Assembly (NCBI GenBank): GCA_001466705.2
Contig: LATX02000181.1
Location: 248,001 to 312,000 of the forward strand
From: Moniliophthora roreri
Taxonomy: Eukaryota; Basidiomycota; Agaricomycetes; Agaricales; Marasmiaceae
Direction: 5' to 3'
DNA length: 64,000 nucleotides
In this document: positions 33,034-44,011 of the stretch, piece by piece
How the letters are laid out: each line of letters starts with the position of its first letter
How positions within the stretch are numbered: the stretch's first letter is position 1
Translations under genes and position numbers: made by a program
The notes under the pieces: model-generated
The model's input: the letters and a program-made list of their open reading frames with translations, nothing else
What the model was told of the DNA's origin: nothing
The model's database searches: none

Positions 33034-36000
33034 ATGCTCCCCCGACTAAAAGCTGTTCTTCAAGGTTTCCAGAGTATGTTATTTATTGTATTTCCGTGCT
33101 AGCCACTGACACGGGCCATAAGAATGTTCGTGCATCGGAGATACCGAGGAATCCACCGCCACAACAACAGTCAATCATCCAGACACAAATCAAACCAACC
33201 CCGCAATTATAACCGGTGTGCCAGCTGCAGTTCCAGTCGCAAAATCACTAGGTACCGGAAATTTTACAGAAACCGGCGAAACAGAACAACTTCCCAAATC
33301 CGAACTCAATGTATGTACCTTGCTGAACTTGCTACTCTTACTACTATAGTCAACAGATGAAGCCGGCGACACTCATTGACACATCGCTCTCTGAAGTCAT
33401 TGACAACAAGGCGCCTGGCGGTGGTACCGTTGTGGTATGTCCTTACTCTTTTTACGATAGCAAGTTGCTGAATATCAGTCAATAGCCTCACGTACTTGAC
33501 CCTGAGCAGGTTGGTGAAGGCTCTGCCAATCCTTCGATTTTCCAACAATCTGACCTTTGCACTGATAGTACGATACAGTGCCTTTCCCTGTGATCAAGGC
33601 ATATGAGCTATCGCTGTCAGAACTGGAGGACGCTACTTTGGACATGTTACCTGTGTCCACGTCTTGCACCTTCCGACTTCTCGACTGCAGGCGCTTTGGA
33701 AAGCAGTGCAAACTGGTCATATACGAAACACACGATATACCGAGAGTCGGATATATGACGGTCTCGTACCCTTGGGTCGGCATCGTATGTAATGAACGAG
33801 TCCCACCTGAGGATAGGACGTTCATGGTAGCTCATGGTGCCAGCGGAAGTAGCGGTGATCCAATCAGCACATCCATCCTCAGCAGGATTTGCTTCCTCGC
33901 TACCACAGAGGATATGGATTTTCTTTGGCTTGACAGATTATGTATTCGCCAGGGGGACCCTATTGACCACAAGTGGCAAATCGACCGCATGTGCAACATC
34001 TTTAGGTTGTGCCAAGTTTGTGTCGTATTTCCCGGGGGTTTACAACGCCTAGCAAATATCTACGAAGAGACACCATGGATCACAAGAGCGTGGACACTTG
34101 CAGAGGTACTCGCAGCTCCAAAAGCACAGATTGTCACCGAATTTGCTCCTACGTCGCTGGACCAATTTTTATTAGGAGCTACTGATCCCTTGTATGGTAT
34201 GCGACTTTTTGGACGTCACCGTGCCAACCACAGGTCGCTACTCGTGGATGCGCTTTCGCTAAGGTATCAGCATATGTCGGACAAGCAGAAATATTACCGA
34301 AACCTGTCAATATGGAAGTGTGCACTCGCCCGCACGGCTTCGAGGAACGAAGACCTTTTACCTAGTGTCATAGCTCTATTTGGCACTCCAGAAGACAGCG
34401 AGACACTCGAAACCGTCATCACTCGCTTCAAGGAGGGGATACGTACTTTGAACTCGAGCGAACTTTGTGTTATCGCATTTCGAGATGCTGTATTATTCTC
34501 TGGTCAAAATGTATCACCACAGTGGCAGGAGCTTATTAGCTCAATTGCACCAACCTTGCCGGTCGGTGAAAGGTCGAGTTTACGTATATCGCAGGTATGC
34601 TTTTTCAGTATTTTTGGCATTACTCAGTTGACGCCTGTTTTATGCAAGCCACGTGTAATTCGTCTCCATGTGGGTAGTCATATTCTATGGTCTATCGTAC
34701 TGAGCTCACGCCTCCTTAGTCCGAGTGGGACGGCTTCCCAATCAGCAAGGCGTACGAGATCACATTGTCCGAGTTGGAGAATACTGTGCACGATATTTCG
34801 TCCGTCTCAACCTCTTGCACCTTCAGGCTATTGGACTGCAAGAGGTATATCGAAGAACAAACCATTGCCATTTATGAAACTCCTGGAATCCCAGAGATTC
34901 GTTATGCTGCAGTGTCGTATCCTTGGGTAGGAAATCCTTGCCATTACTTTGTACCCAACAGTGGCAAGTCATTCAAGGTGATGCAAGATGCCGGTCGCTT
35001 GGGTGATCCCATTAATTTCGAAATGATACGTTTATCATGTCTCCTGGCCATTCAAGAGGGAGCCGACTTCCTTTGGGTGGACAGACTTTGCATCCGACAG
35101 ATGGATAATAAAGACAAGGCATGGCAGATCAGCCGTATGTGCGATGTTTATAGAAGATGCCAACTTTGCATCATAATCCCTGGCGGATTACAGCGTTTGA
35201 TCGGGTTGGACGAAGAAACTCCTTGGGCGACACGCATGTGGACTTTGCAAGAGGCTCTTGTTCCTCCGAAGGGATTGATTCTCTATTCGGCGGATTCGGA
35301 CTCAATAAAATCTCACGCGAAAACACTCTCATCAGTAGATTCGGACTTGGGAATCTTTTATAGTCCACTGGAAGACCTTTTACCGACCACTATGGCCAAG
35401 AAGGACGTTGGAGTACGATTATTTGGGCATGTCTCCCACGGCTATGCACTCCTGCTACGAGACGCTCTGTCTTTGCGCGGTCAGAGCGTCAGTGATGAAC
35501 AAAAGTATCAGCGGTACTTGGCGACATGGCGGAGTGCTGTGACACGCAGTTCAGATCGTCCTCAGGATCTCCTACTCAGCACAATGGGCCTTTTCGACAT
35601 CTCAATTCCCGAGGGCGAACAGCGCTCCTCGGCGACGGTTATCACAGCCTTCGTCAACGAGTTTCAACAGCAGGGAATTATGGATGTTCGCGTTGTCGCC
35701 TTTAGAGATGCCGTACGTCGCGCTGATGTAGCGGTTACCTCGCAATGGAGGCAGCTGATAGAAGAGTGTGATCGTTCTCTTCCTTTGTTGCCCAATGGGC
35801 TCGCTCCCATTCCGGGTCACGACCTTGCTCTTGATCGAGCTGGTCAGTTGGTGGCACACGACAACTCTAAACGACAACTCTTCCTCGGTTCTGCTCTCCT
35901 GCTTCAGGGAGCAGAGCACTCCTTACATCCGTGTAAAATCGTTGTTTCAAGTTCCGGCTCGTTCACATGTCTTCTTCCATATGGTGGCCAAGAGAAGGAG

Positions 36001-36336
36001 CATGATGGGCGATGGGAGTTGAACCCATTTCTTCCAGACCAAATGGAATGGGTCGCTGCTTCTCGTGGCGCTGTCCCTAATGGCAGAACCCCGGTCGAGG
36101 GAGGCTACGAGAAGGATGTGCAATATCATCGTCAGAGAAGCTTGTATTACGCTCTAGCCACCGTAACGGATAGTCAAGGTCATTTGCAGCGGGTTCCTGG
36201 AAAGACTGGTAATCACTTGGTGCGTCTTCTGTCTGTCTCAAAGTATAAGGAGTTTGTTTTTGATACTTTCATGGAAAGGGAGGATGCTGTTTCGGTCTTG
36301 ATGGCAAAGAGAATTTCGTACGAGAGAATTACATGA
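33034..36336 (+). CDS. Protein with two tandem HET (heterokaryon incompatibility) domains
   Basis: Five exons join in frame (33034-33073, 33123-33310, 33357-33434, 33569-34594, 34720-36336), giving 982 residues. HET domains trigger cell death after non-self recognition in filamentous fungi. The first HET unit (about residues 103-444) has YMTVSYPWVG, DFLWLDRLCIRQ, WQIDRMCNIF, VVFPGGLQRL and TPWITRAWTLAEVL. The second (about residues 445-860) repeats each element: YAAVSYPWVG, DFLWVDRLCIRQ, WQISRMCDVY, IIIPGGLQRL, TPWATRMWTLQEAL. Both are preceded by KAYE(L/I)xLSELE and STSCTFRLLDC, so the whole module was duplicated. The link is a phase-0 intron (34595-34719) and no start codon fits the second unit alone. 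Residues 1-102 are low-complexity, Thr/Pro-rich and unique. No NACHT or STAND domain is visible. Two adjacent genes remain possible but less likely. Confidence 0.8.
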
Positions 36337-36769
36337 TTCTGTGAGTTCTTAGTTTCGTGTATACTAGTTCTCTGATTGTTGACGTTGCTCATCATTCAGG
36401 TGTTGGAAAGAAAGTGCCAAGACTGGACAGACGGCAAAGATCGACTCTAAAATAGACGACGAGACATTCTGGAGTAGACCAAATTTACCGGCCGTGTCAT
36501 TCCCAGGTATTAGGGCAGATAGATAGTATTTAGAGCTGAGGAATTTTAGCGGGGTCCGTGATGGTGATTCGGCATATATGTTTGGATGCACTATGGCTAG
36601 TCCTCTAGGGAAAATATTACAGTGACAGTAGTAAGTTTGTGCTGAGGTCTAATCAAGCTACTATAATGATACTGTACCATTTCATTCGCCTCGAGCTTCT
36701 TGAATTCCTCTCTGATTGAGGAAACAGCTATGATTTCAACGACCATTAGCATCGCGTACGTGGTAGAGT
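36337..36769. other. Short intergenic stretch after the HET gene
   Basis: It holds the probable 3' flank of the HET gene and the border to M unit E. I see no coding or repeat feature. Confidence 0.4.
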
Positions 36770-38400
36770 ATTATGATTACCTATGAGGGTGTCAAGAAAA
36801 TGTATCAGGCAGCGCAGACTATGGTCCATCACTTCCAGTTTGCCAGTAATCACCGGTACACCATGATCCGTCCGAAGCCCGCGAAACCTGGATTCATAAC
36901 TCGCCATTTTGAGGGAAAAGTATCTTCTATTCTAGCATGCTTCGATAAAAGGATTGTGGCTGTATGACACTGGTCAGGAAGTCGAATTAAGGACGGCGTG
37001 ATATCTTACCGACCTGCCGTGAACCTCTCCATGTAATGCGATTGGGAAGAACCTAGTCGTTAGCCACGGTGCCAGCAATCCACAGCTCCCACTGCTGCAC
37101 CATCGTCCGATGAACCAGCACGGTAGCGATGACGTCCACCAAGCATCTCAACTCATTCACGAGCATCTCTCGCTCAAGGAACTGCATCTGTCCCTTCTGC
37201 ATCAATATAAATGTATCTCAAGGCGAAAAACCTTGGTGCCGATTCGGTTGTTCGGAGAGAGTATCCATAGATGTCACGGCCAGGCGTCGATGAGAAAATA
37301 TGAACAGATTTGTCTCCTAAACCTTTTAGCGAGATTCGGGTTGGGAGCGTGCAAAAGACGAATCTTTGGTAAGGAAGAGGACAAAGTGGCAGGCATAAAC
37401 TCGTGATTCACGCTGAGGTGAGCTGTTGTGTAGACACGAGCCCATCGTCGGACAGCGGATAAGTAAAAAGCTTGCTCTGGTCAATCTCAATGAGAGATGT
37501 AACGCGTAGCGTGGAGAAGACTCACGAAGAACGAGTTGCTTTTTTCTTATGAAACGCAGTTCATCTAACCTTAATCCTGTATCGCTCTGGGCTCCCTAAC
37601 ACAAAACGAAACGGTCACAGCTATGAAATCCATAATGGTCAGCGTCTCGCTTCGGAAATCCGTCGAAAACCAACGTACAGAGTAATTGTAGGACAGGCGA
37701 AGCAGGCAGGAGACTATCCAGTTTCCAGCAGGCAGTTCGAGCGATGATATGGAGGTTGTTGTTTCAGCTGGTTTCGGGCTTCGGGAGGAGGCTTGGCTTA
37801 AACTGAAAGACGCTACAGGTTGAATAAAAGACGAACCTCACCATGAGGATTGTTATCTCCTCCCTTCACCGTTCCAAATTTAAGATAGAGCCCGTATCCG
37901 AGTCACGAGAGATAGCCATTGATATTCCGGTGTTGTGAGAATGGACGATATTTTTCCAACGCGGATGAATTGACCGGAGTCGATTCTTTATTGGTATGTA
38001 TTTAGTTATTGTGTCCTGAAAAAGGGTCGCTATGAGAAACGCTGAGGCTGATCTTGAAACTCTTCTCCTACCAGGCTTTCACATCTGACCAAACATCGAA
38101 TTCTTTCCTTGAGATATCCATCGCGGCTTTCTGGCACCCGTCGACCTAAAAACTGAAAGCTCGTTACTGGTTTTTGAATGATTGGTATCCATGTATCCTT
38201 CAGGATAATGAAGCTTTTTAAGAAAAAAGTTCACATACTTTCGAGTTCAGCATCTGCGGCAATGGGAAGGGGAGGAATGAGCAAGAGCGAGTGAGTAGTA
38301 GTCTGCTCATCGATGTTGACAGCAAAGCCGGGGTTCAGTCCATGGACTGGTAGCCGACGGCTCTCCGCTATTACGAGCGCTTCTTTTATTGTCTCCTTAC
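36770..38400 (-). pseudogene. M unit E: shortened, decayed minus-strand repeat unit
   Basis: Only the 5' two-thirds of an M unit remains. The first module is at about 37190-37400, and upstream exon-like pieces run to about 38400. The second module found in the other units is missing, so this copy is deleted towards the HET gene. Its 5' end lies about 150 bp from the P5 start, head to head. Confidence 0.4.
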
Positions 38401-38546
38401 CATGACAACTGCGGTGCCGATATTCATTTCCACTCAATCATCGCATCCAGATACCCGAAAATCGATTATCGATTGCTTGACACGGTTCTGTACTTCTTCC
38501 TTCCTCACATTCAAAACGTGCAGGCCCAAAATTCTGCTCTCCCAAC

Positions 38547-40535
38547 ATGGCTACTATTCAAGACGCTCATGCCTTCACGATGAACACTAGAGATGTTAAT
38601 CACGTCGGCGGAGACATGCACACACACTATCACAGTCACTCTCATACAGCGCGTCCTCCACAGCTCCGTGAGTCTTGATTCTCTGTAACCCTCGAATTCA
38701 ATGCTCATAAACTCCGAAAAGACTTGAGTATTTATCCTGAAGCAGATTCTTGGGATGCGCCCACAAGGATGACCTATCAGCCTCCAATAATTCCTAGTTC
38801 CACCGACCCCTCGCTTCCCAGCAGTCTTCGGTACTCTTTATTGATGTTTCAAGAGAAACGGGGATACCCTCTCTGGTTTCCGGAGCCTAACACGCAGCTA
38901 CCATCCGAATACAAAGAGGAAGGACTTAGGATTGGAGACGTCGGGATAGTTCATCACGATGAACCATTTGATTTTCTTTTCAACATTACTTATCCGGCGG
39001 ATCATCCTATAAATTATCGTGGTGTTCCACCGGGGTTTACTCAACTCCTACCGCAGGATCTGGAAATCAATCAAGTGGCCGGATACCGTGCAAACGATAG
39101 CCATGCTGCTCGACCGATTGACGCGTTTTCGAAGGATAGAGTGCCCGATGAAGAATTGGGGCTGGGGTATGGCGAATTCCATTAGTTTTGGTATAATCTT
39201 CTCACAAACCCAGCAGAATCAATAGATCCTATCAGTTTATACCTAGAAAACGTGAAGGTGCTCTCTTGGTACTTCCTGAAGGTAGCTCGTTCGCTACACT
39301 CAAAACCAAAGGCGACTTTCTCACCTATGCGAAGGAGCATGCTAATGAGTGGTTTACATATGCTACGAAGCGTCGAGGAAGAATATTTCCATCCCAAAGC
39401 AACCCCTCGCTTTACTTGATAACCGGTTGGGAAAAGTGTTCCTCTTGGGGCGTTTCTTCCCTGCACATTCCTCCTAGTACTGGCAGGTTGGATTCGGTCA
39501 AGCTTGCATTCAATGCATATTGCGGTGGCGCATACTATAACTGGGGTCATGTCACGCAATGCGATGAGTCTCGCTGTCACCCAACCTCGATGCCCAACGG
39601 CTTCTTCGGTGAATCTAGACAAAATCAATCGGTATTTGTTCGAGGATTTAAGATATCGAAAAGACGGAGAAAGGAAAAAGTCAAGGTTCGGGATATCACA
39701 GCAACTACAGTCGATGCAGCAAAGATTCTGGATTTACCTCCCGGTACTTCTGCTAGCGGCTCCAGCTACCATCCCAGCTCTACATCCATCTCCTCAAGCA
39801 TTCATGGATATAGATACAGCTCCGGAGGTTACACTCGAGCCACAACTCTCACACACCCCGAGGAAGAGATTACCATTGATGATCGTTCTACTCAGGGACG
39901 AATGACGGTAAGTTCTCTATATCATTAGTCCTGTCTGTGACATGAATTCTCGACAGTTTCATCCATGCGACGTCATAAATCACTTCTTACATGAGGTTAC
40001 ATTGAATACAGGCTCTGAATGTGATATCGCCATATCGCACGACAATGATTGGATTTCCTCACTTGACGAGGTACGCAATCGCAACTCATCTGGCGTGTGA
40101 AGAGTGGCAAATGATAACTATGTCACAGATAGCGGGCAGTGGCGCTATCCCCCTCAACAGCTCAGACTTTTTCATCGATCTGTGTAGAAATTTGAGGCTT
40201 GTTATTGATAACAGTCAGTAAAATTTATCATCACACCTTCGGTTCATTAGAACTGGCTCAATAATAGCGTTAATTCTTAGATGTGGTCTATACTAAGCAG
40301 ATCAGTGTTGTGCGCCCGCCAGAGCTTCTTCTACGTGCTCTCCAGCAGTCCAGTGGCAATAATATCATGGTCGTCCTAGAAAAGAAGGTTTATCATCGTG
40401 ATCATAGTGAGTAATCAAGCGGAGCAAGTTAACAGTAAGCTAATGATATGACGAGGCAATCCCCCTGCAAGCCAGATTCACGCTACAAGCGTAAAAAGTC
40501 ATGGGAGTGAGGGTAAGGGCGTTAGCTTTCTGTAG
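38547..40535 (+). CDS. P5: agaric tandem-family protein with truncated C-terminal module
   Basis: Seven exons join in frame (38547-38667, 38722-39166, 39217-39907, 39957-40070, 40129-40213, 40281-40406, 40456-40535), giving 553 residues. It shares the longer exons 2-4 of P4 and normal CpG content. Visible motifs are [53 protein letters not shown] and [12 protein letters not shown], where the central Asp of HDDDW is Asn. The last exon starts like the GKG module but ends after GKGVSFL at TAG (40533-40535), where P4 has TCA. The rest of the module and the 3' tail are still recognisable in the DNA to about 40700. The core promoter block seen in P1 and P2 is not evident. Confidence 0.8.
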
Positions 40536-40979
40536 ATTGTAACTGACTGCCGGATAGACCGCCAACAGGATCAACGTGACGACTCCTCAGCTAGACGCAA
40601 GGCATCTAAACTGCACACCAACCAGACTGACACAGATCCGGTCATGAAATCTAGCACAAATGAATGGATACCAAACGAAGGGGTCAATTGGATTGAGCAG
40701 TATATTGTAGGCCCTTGAACAAAGCCGGACATTGTTGTATTTTGTAACGATAATGGTATCTAATGAGCACTCAGAACATGGAAAGAACTTGGAGGAGCTG
40801 TATTTGATTGGGTTTGGTGTGTATCTCCCTCCGCCCTCGTAAACTAGCAAGAGCGCCTCTGTATAATCAATCCGATCATCGAGGCGTGTTGAAGTAGTGA
40901 AACTACATATAAGCCTCCAATTATGCCCCAAAGCTCGCTGGAAACGGACTCCTTATACTCTGCTGCGTCAGGACGAACG

Positions 40980-43560
40980 AGTCCAGCGAGAGGTAGGCCA
41001 GGCGTTTCCCGAACCACCACAACGTAGAGCGAGAAGCCAATGCTATGAAATGTAGAGCCTCGCGTCACAGAAGGTAGTAGAGCAAGTCTGGAGACGAGAT
41101 CGTCTACCAGCGACCTAGCCGGAGAGAGGAGTACAGGTCGATATCGGGAGTTCCTCGGTAAGGTTTGGCGCCGTGAAAGAGCGCAGACGATCGATTCCGG
41201 CTGTTGTTATCTCCCGGCATGATAGCGCATTGGACCTCTATCATGCCTCAAACGCAACATCTCACACTCTTCCTAGCTTAAAGAGCGCCCCGACCATCTC
41301 GTTAATCCAGTCCCAGATATCTCGCCCAACGAACCACTGTGACACCCGCCTCTTCCATATCGGTATTATCCACGACCGAAAGAGTCGGTGTTCAGTGTAC
41401 AGCTTCCAAGGTTGTTACCGGTAACCAGGTGACGACGAGAAATAGCATAGGGATTCGTCTCCTAGCGAGATTCGCTCAGGAAGGATGTACATAGCATTGG
41501 GGGATAGCCGCGGGATCGCCGAGATCAAAGGTGACAGAGCAGACATCTCTGTTACTGGAGCTGGTTCTCGTTCTGTAAGACGGAGTTTAGAAAGTCATGA
41601 GAATACCAGAGACGTCATCCGTTACCTGCTACTCGTCTGCTTGCTCAAGATATCCAGCAATATAAGTCCATGGTTACGGTTGATCCCACTACTGAGTTTG
41701 GCTAGGGATCAGCAGTGCACCATGACGTATCGAAAGCCTTAGTTGCCACGAGCTGAGAGCCATTGTGCGAGAGTAGCAGCTAGGTCTCGGTACGCTTCGG
41801 TCGGAGAACAGGCCCATGTATATAATGTTCACTGTAGGGCATCAGTCAGAAACTCAACTTACTGAACAACGCCTTGCTTACCTGCATCCCTGGACTTGAT
41901 ACCACCATGAATGACCAAATCGGTACCACCTTCCATCCTCAGTTCATGCCATTGCATCTCGTCTGAGATGAACTGGCGTGATAGTGACTTCCCGATGGCC
42001 GAGCTCCAAACTCCCCAATCTACCTGCACATCACCCTAAGGAGCATCCTGACTATCATACCCATCGTCTCCCCAAGTTTCTCGCCTGACAAACAGCGTTT
42101 GCCTCTTCTGCACCAACATGAACATATTTCATGGCGAAGAACCTTGGCGTCTGGTCGGTGATTCGGAGAGAGATTTCATAGATGTCACGGCCAGGTGTGG
42201 ATGAGAAAAGATATGAAGATTCGTCCTCCGGAGTTTCGTAGCGAGATTCAGGCTGAAGGATGCAAGGGACGAGTAGTTGGTAGGGAGAGCGCAAAGTAGC
42301 AGGCGTGCCCTCGGAAGATCACGTTAGCGCCACGAGTCAGAGATGATAAGGTCTAGATCGCTCTAGACCACGAATAATGACGACAAACCCGCAGGCTTTC
42401 GGATATCTATCGACGGGCTTGGAGTCGTAGATGCGGGTTCGTCCTTGGATGGGCCATGGTTATGAATGGCTGGGGTCGACATTTGGAATGGAAGTTTGTT
42501 TCTGTTAGACCTCAATGATGAGAAACGTATACGCAGTGTGAAAGATGGAACTTACCATGAACGGTGAGTCGCACTTTATCTATCCTACATTTCCCTTTCT
42601 AGTACCGGAAGAAATAGGCAGAGTTCTGGAACCTGTAAAAACGACGGTCAGCATCATTCTTCGGACAACGCAGAGGCTTACCGATACTGACGTGCAGAAC
42701 AGCGGCAGGATGGGTGAAGCAGCCAAGGGACACGTTATATCTAGCGGAGAAGCTTGCATGAAAATATAGAGGCCTATGATTATAACTAGGTGTCGGGCTT
42801 CGAGATGAGGTATGTGGAGTCGAACTGAACCTTTCACAACGATGAGAGAGATGATATGGGTTGAATAAAAGACAGGCCGCACCACGAGGATCGCTATCTC
42901 TTTCTCCCTTCTTCGTTCCAAATTCAAAGTAGAGCCCATATCTGAGTCACAAGTCCCAGTAGTTGGTATCCATCCGCTTCCCGAACCAGCCTCGTCAAAA
43001 ACATGTTTGTGAGCGAACAGAAAGATGTAATTCTTCTGGAAGGCGCCAGCGTTGTGATACACCGAAGTGAGCAGAGTGGGTACTCTATTGGTGTGCGTTG
43101 TTCGTCATTGTGTCCTGGAAAATGGTCAATGCCAGAGTTTGGATACAACATTAAAACTTACTATGAGGCTCTTGTTCCGACCACCGCACACTAGGTTGCT
43201 CAAAGGACTTCACATGTTGGCCAACATTTAATCATCGACATCCATCGGGGCCTGGTGGCAGTCAGCGACGTCTGAAAACTCTCGCCATAAACGTGTTTTT
43301 CAAGCGATAATTACTGCTGTCCACGTACCTATCGAGGATTGTACAGTTTTCAGTAAGAAAATCCCGCACATTTGAAATCTTAGCGTTTACGCCGTACAAC
43401 ACTGCGAAGTGGCGCGGAGTGAGCAAGTGAGTGAGCTATAGCCAGCTATAGCCAGCCATAGTCCAAGTCTGGTCATCGGTGTTGACAGCAAGCCGGGGTC
43501 AGTCCATGGACCGGTTGTTGACTATTGTCACGTACGCTATTATGGGCGCCTCTCGCTTGC
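40980..43560 (-). pseudogene. M unit F: decayed minus-strand repeat unit
   Basis: The first module (ILQPESRYETPEDESSYLFS, then TPRFFAMKYVHVGAEEANAV and CQARNLGRRWV) at 42055-42294 is one of the best-kept versions. The second module lies at about 41320-41410. An open minus-strand stretch at 42580-43062 is hydrophobic in part (VIIIGLYIFMQAS), suggesting a membrane segment if translated. The 5' end faces P6. The number of surviving exon-like pieces is higher than in units D or E, but I cannot assemble a full frame. Confidence 0.4.
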
Positions 43561-44011
43561 TTCGTTACAACGATGATCGCATTGTTCATCGTTGCTCATC
43601 CGAAAAGGTATTCATTTCTGCTCAATCATCGCATCTGAAAACTGCTAACGGTGTGAATAGGAAACCGATTTTAGTCTACAGAGTGCGCACACTGCCTATG
43701 ACTGGTCCCGAGCGCTGTCGACATTCAGATCCTCTGCACCGAGAACTTGGGTATGTGCAAACGGGCAATATGGATCAATTCCTCACGTCGTATCTTGCGC
43801 TCTTCTCAACTATCACATGTTCTCCTTTGCGCGCCAAAGATGCCTACTCTAAAATACCAGTTTGGTACCGGGGTCTATGACACATGGCGCCTATCTCAAG
43901 CAAACAGCATGTGCCAAATTCGGTACATTGACAGCTTTTCATTCCCTTTTGTCAACCCATTCCTGCCGATCCTCCTCCTACCCAACACCGGGCGAATCTT
44001 GACTTCGGGAT

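Noticed and set aside
34595..34930. Reading the first HET frame on past 34594 as its natural end
   Set aside because: The extension is not HET-like, overlaps the second module in another frame, and a good donor at 34595 with an acceptor at 34719 joins the two modules in phase.
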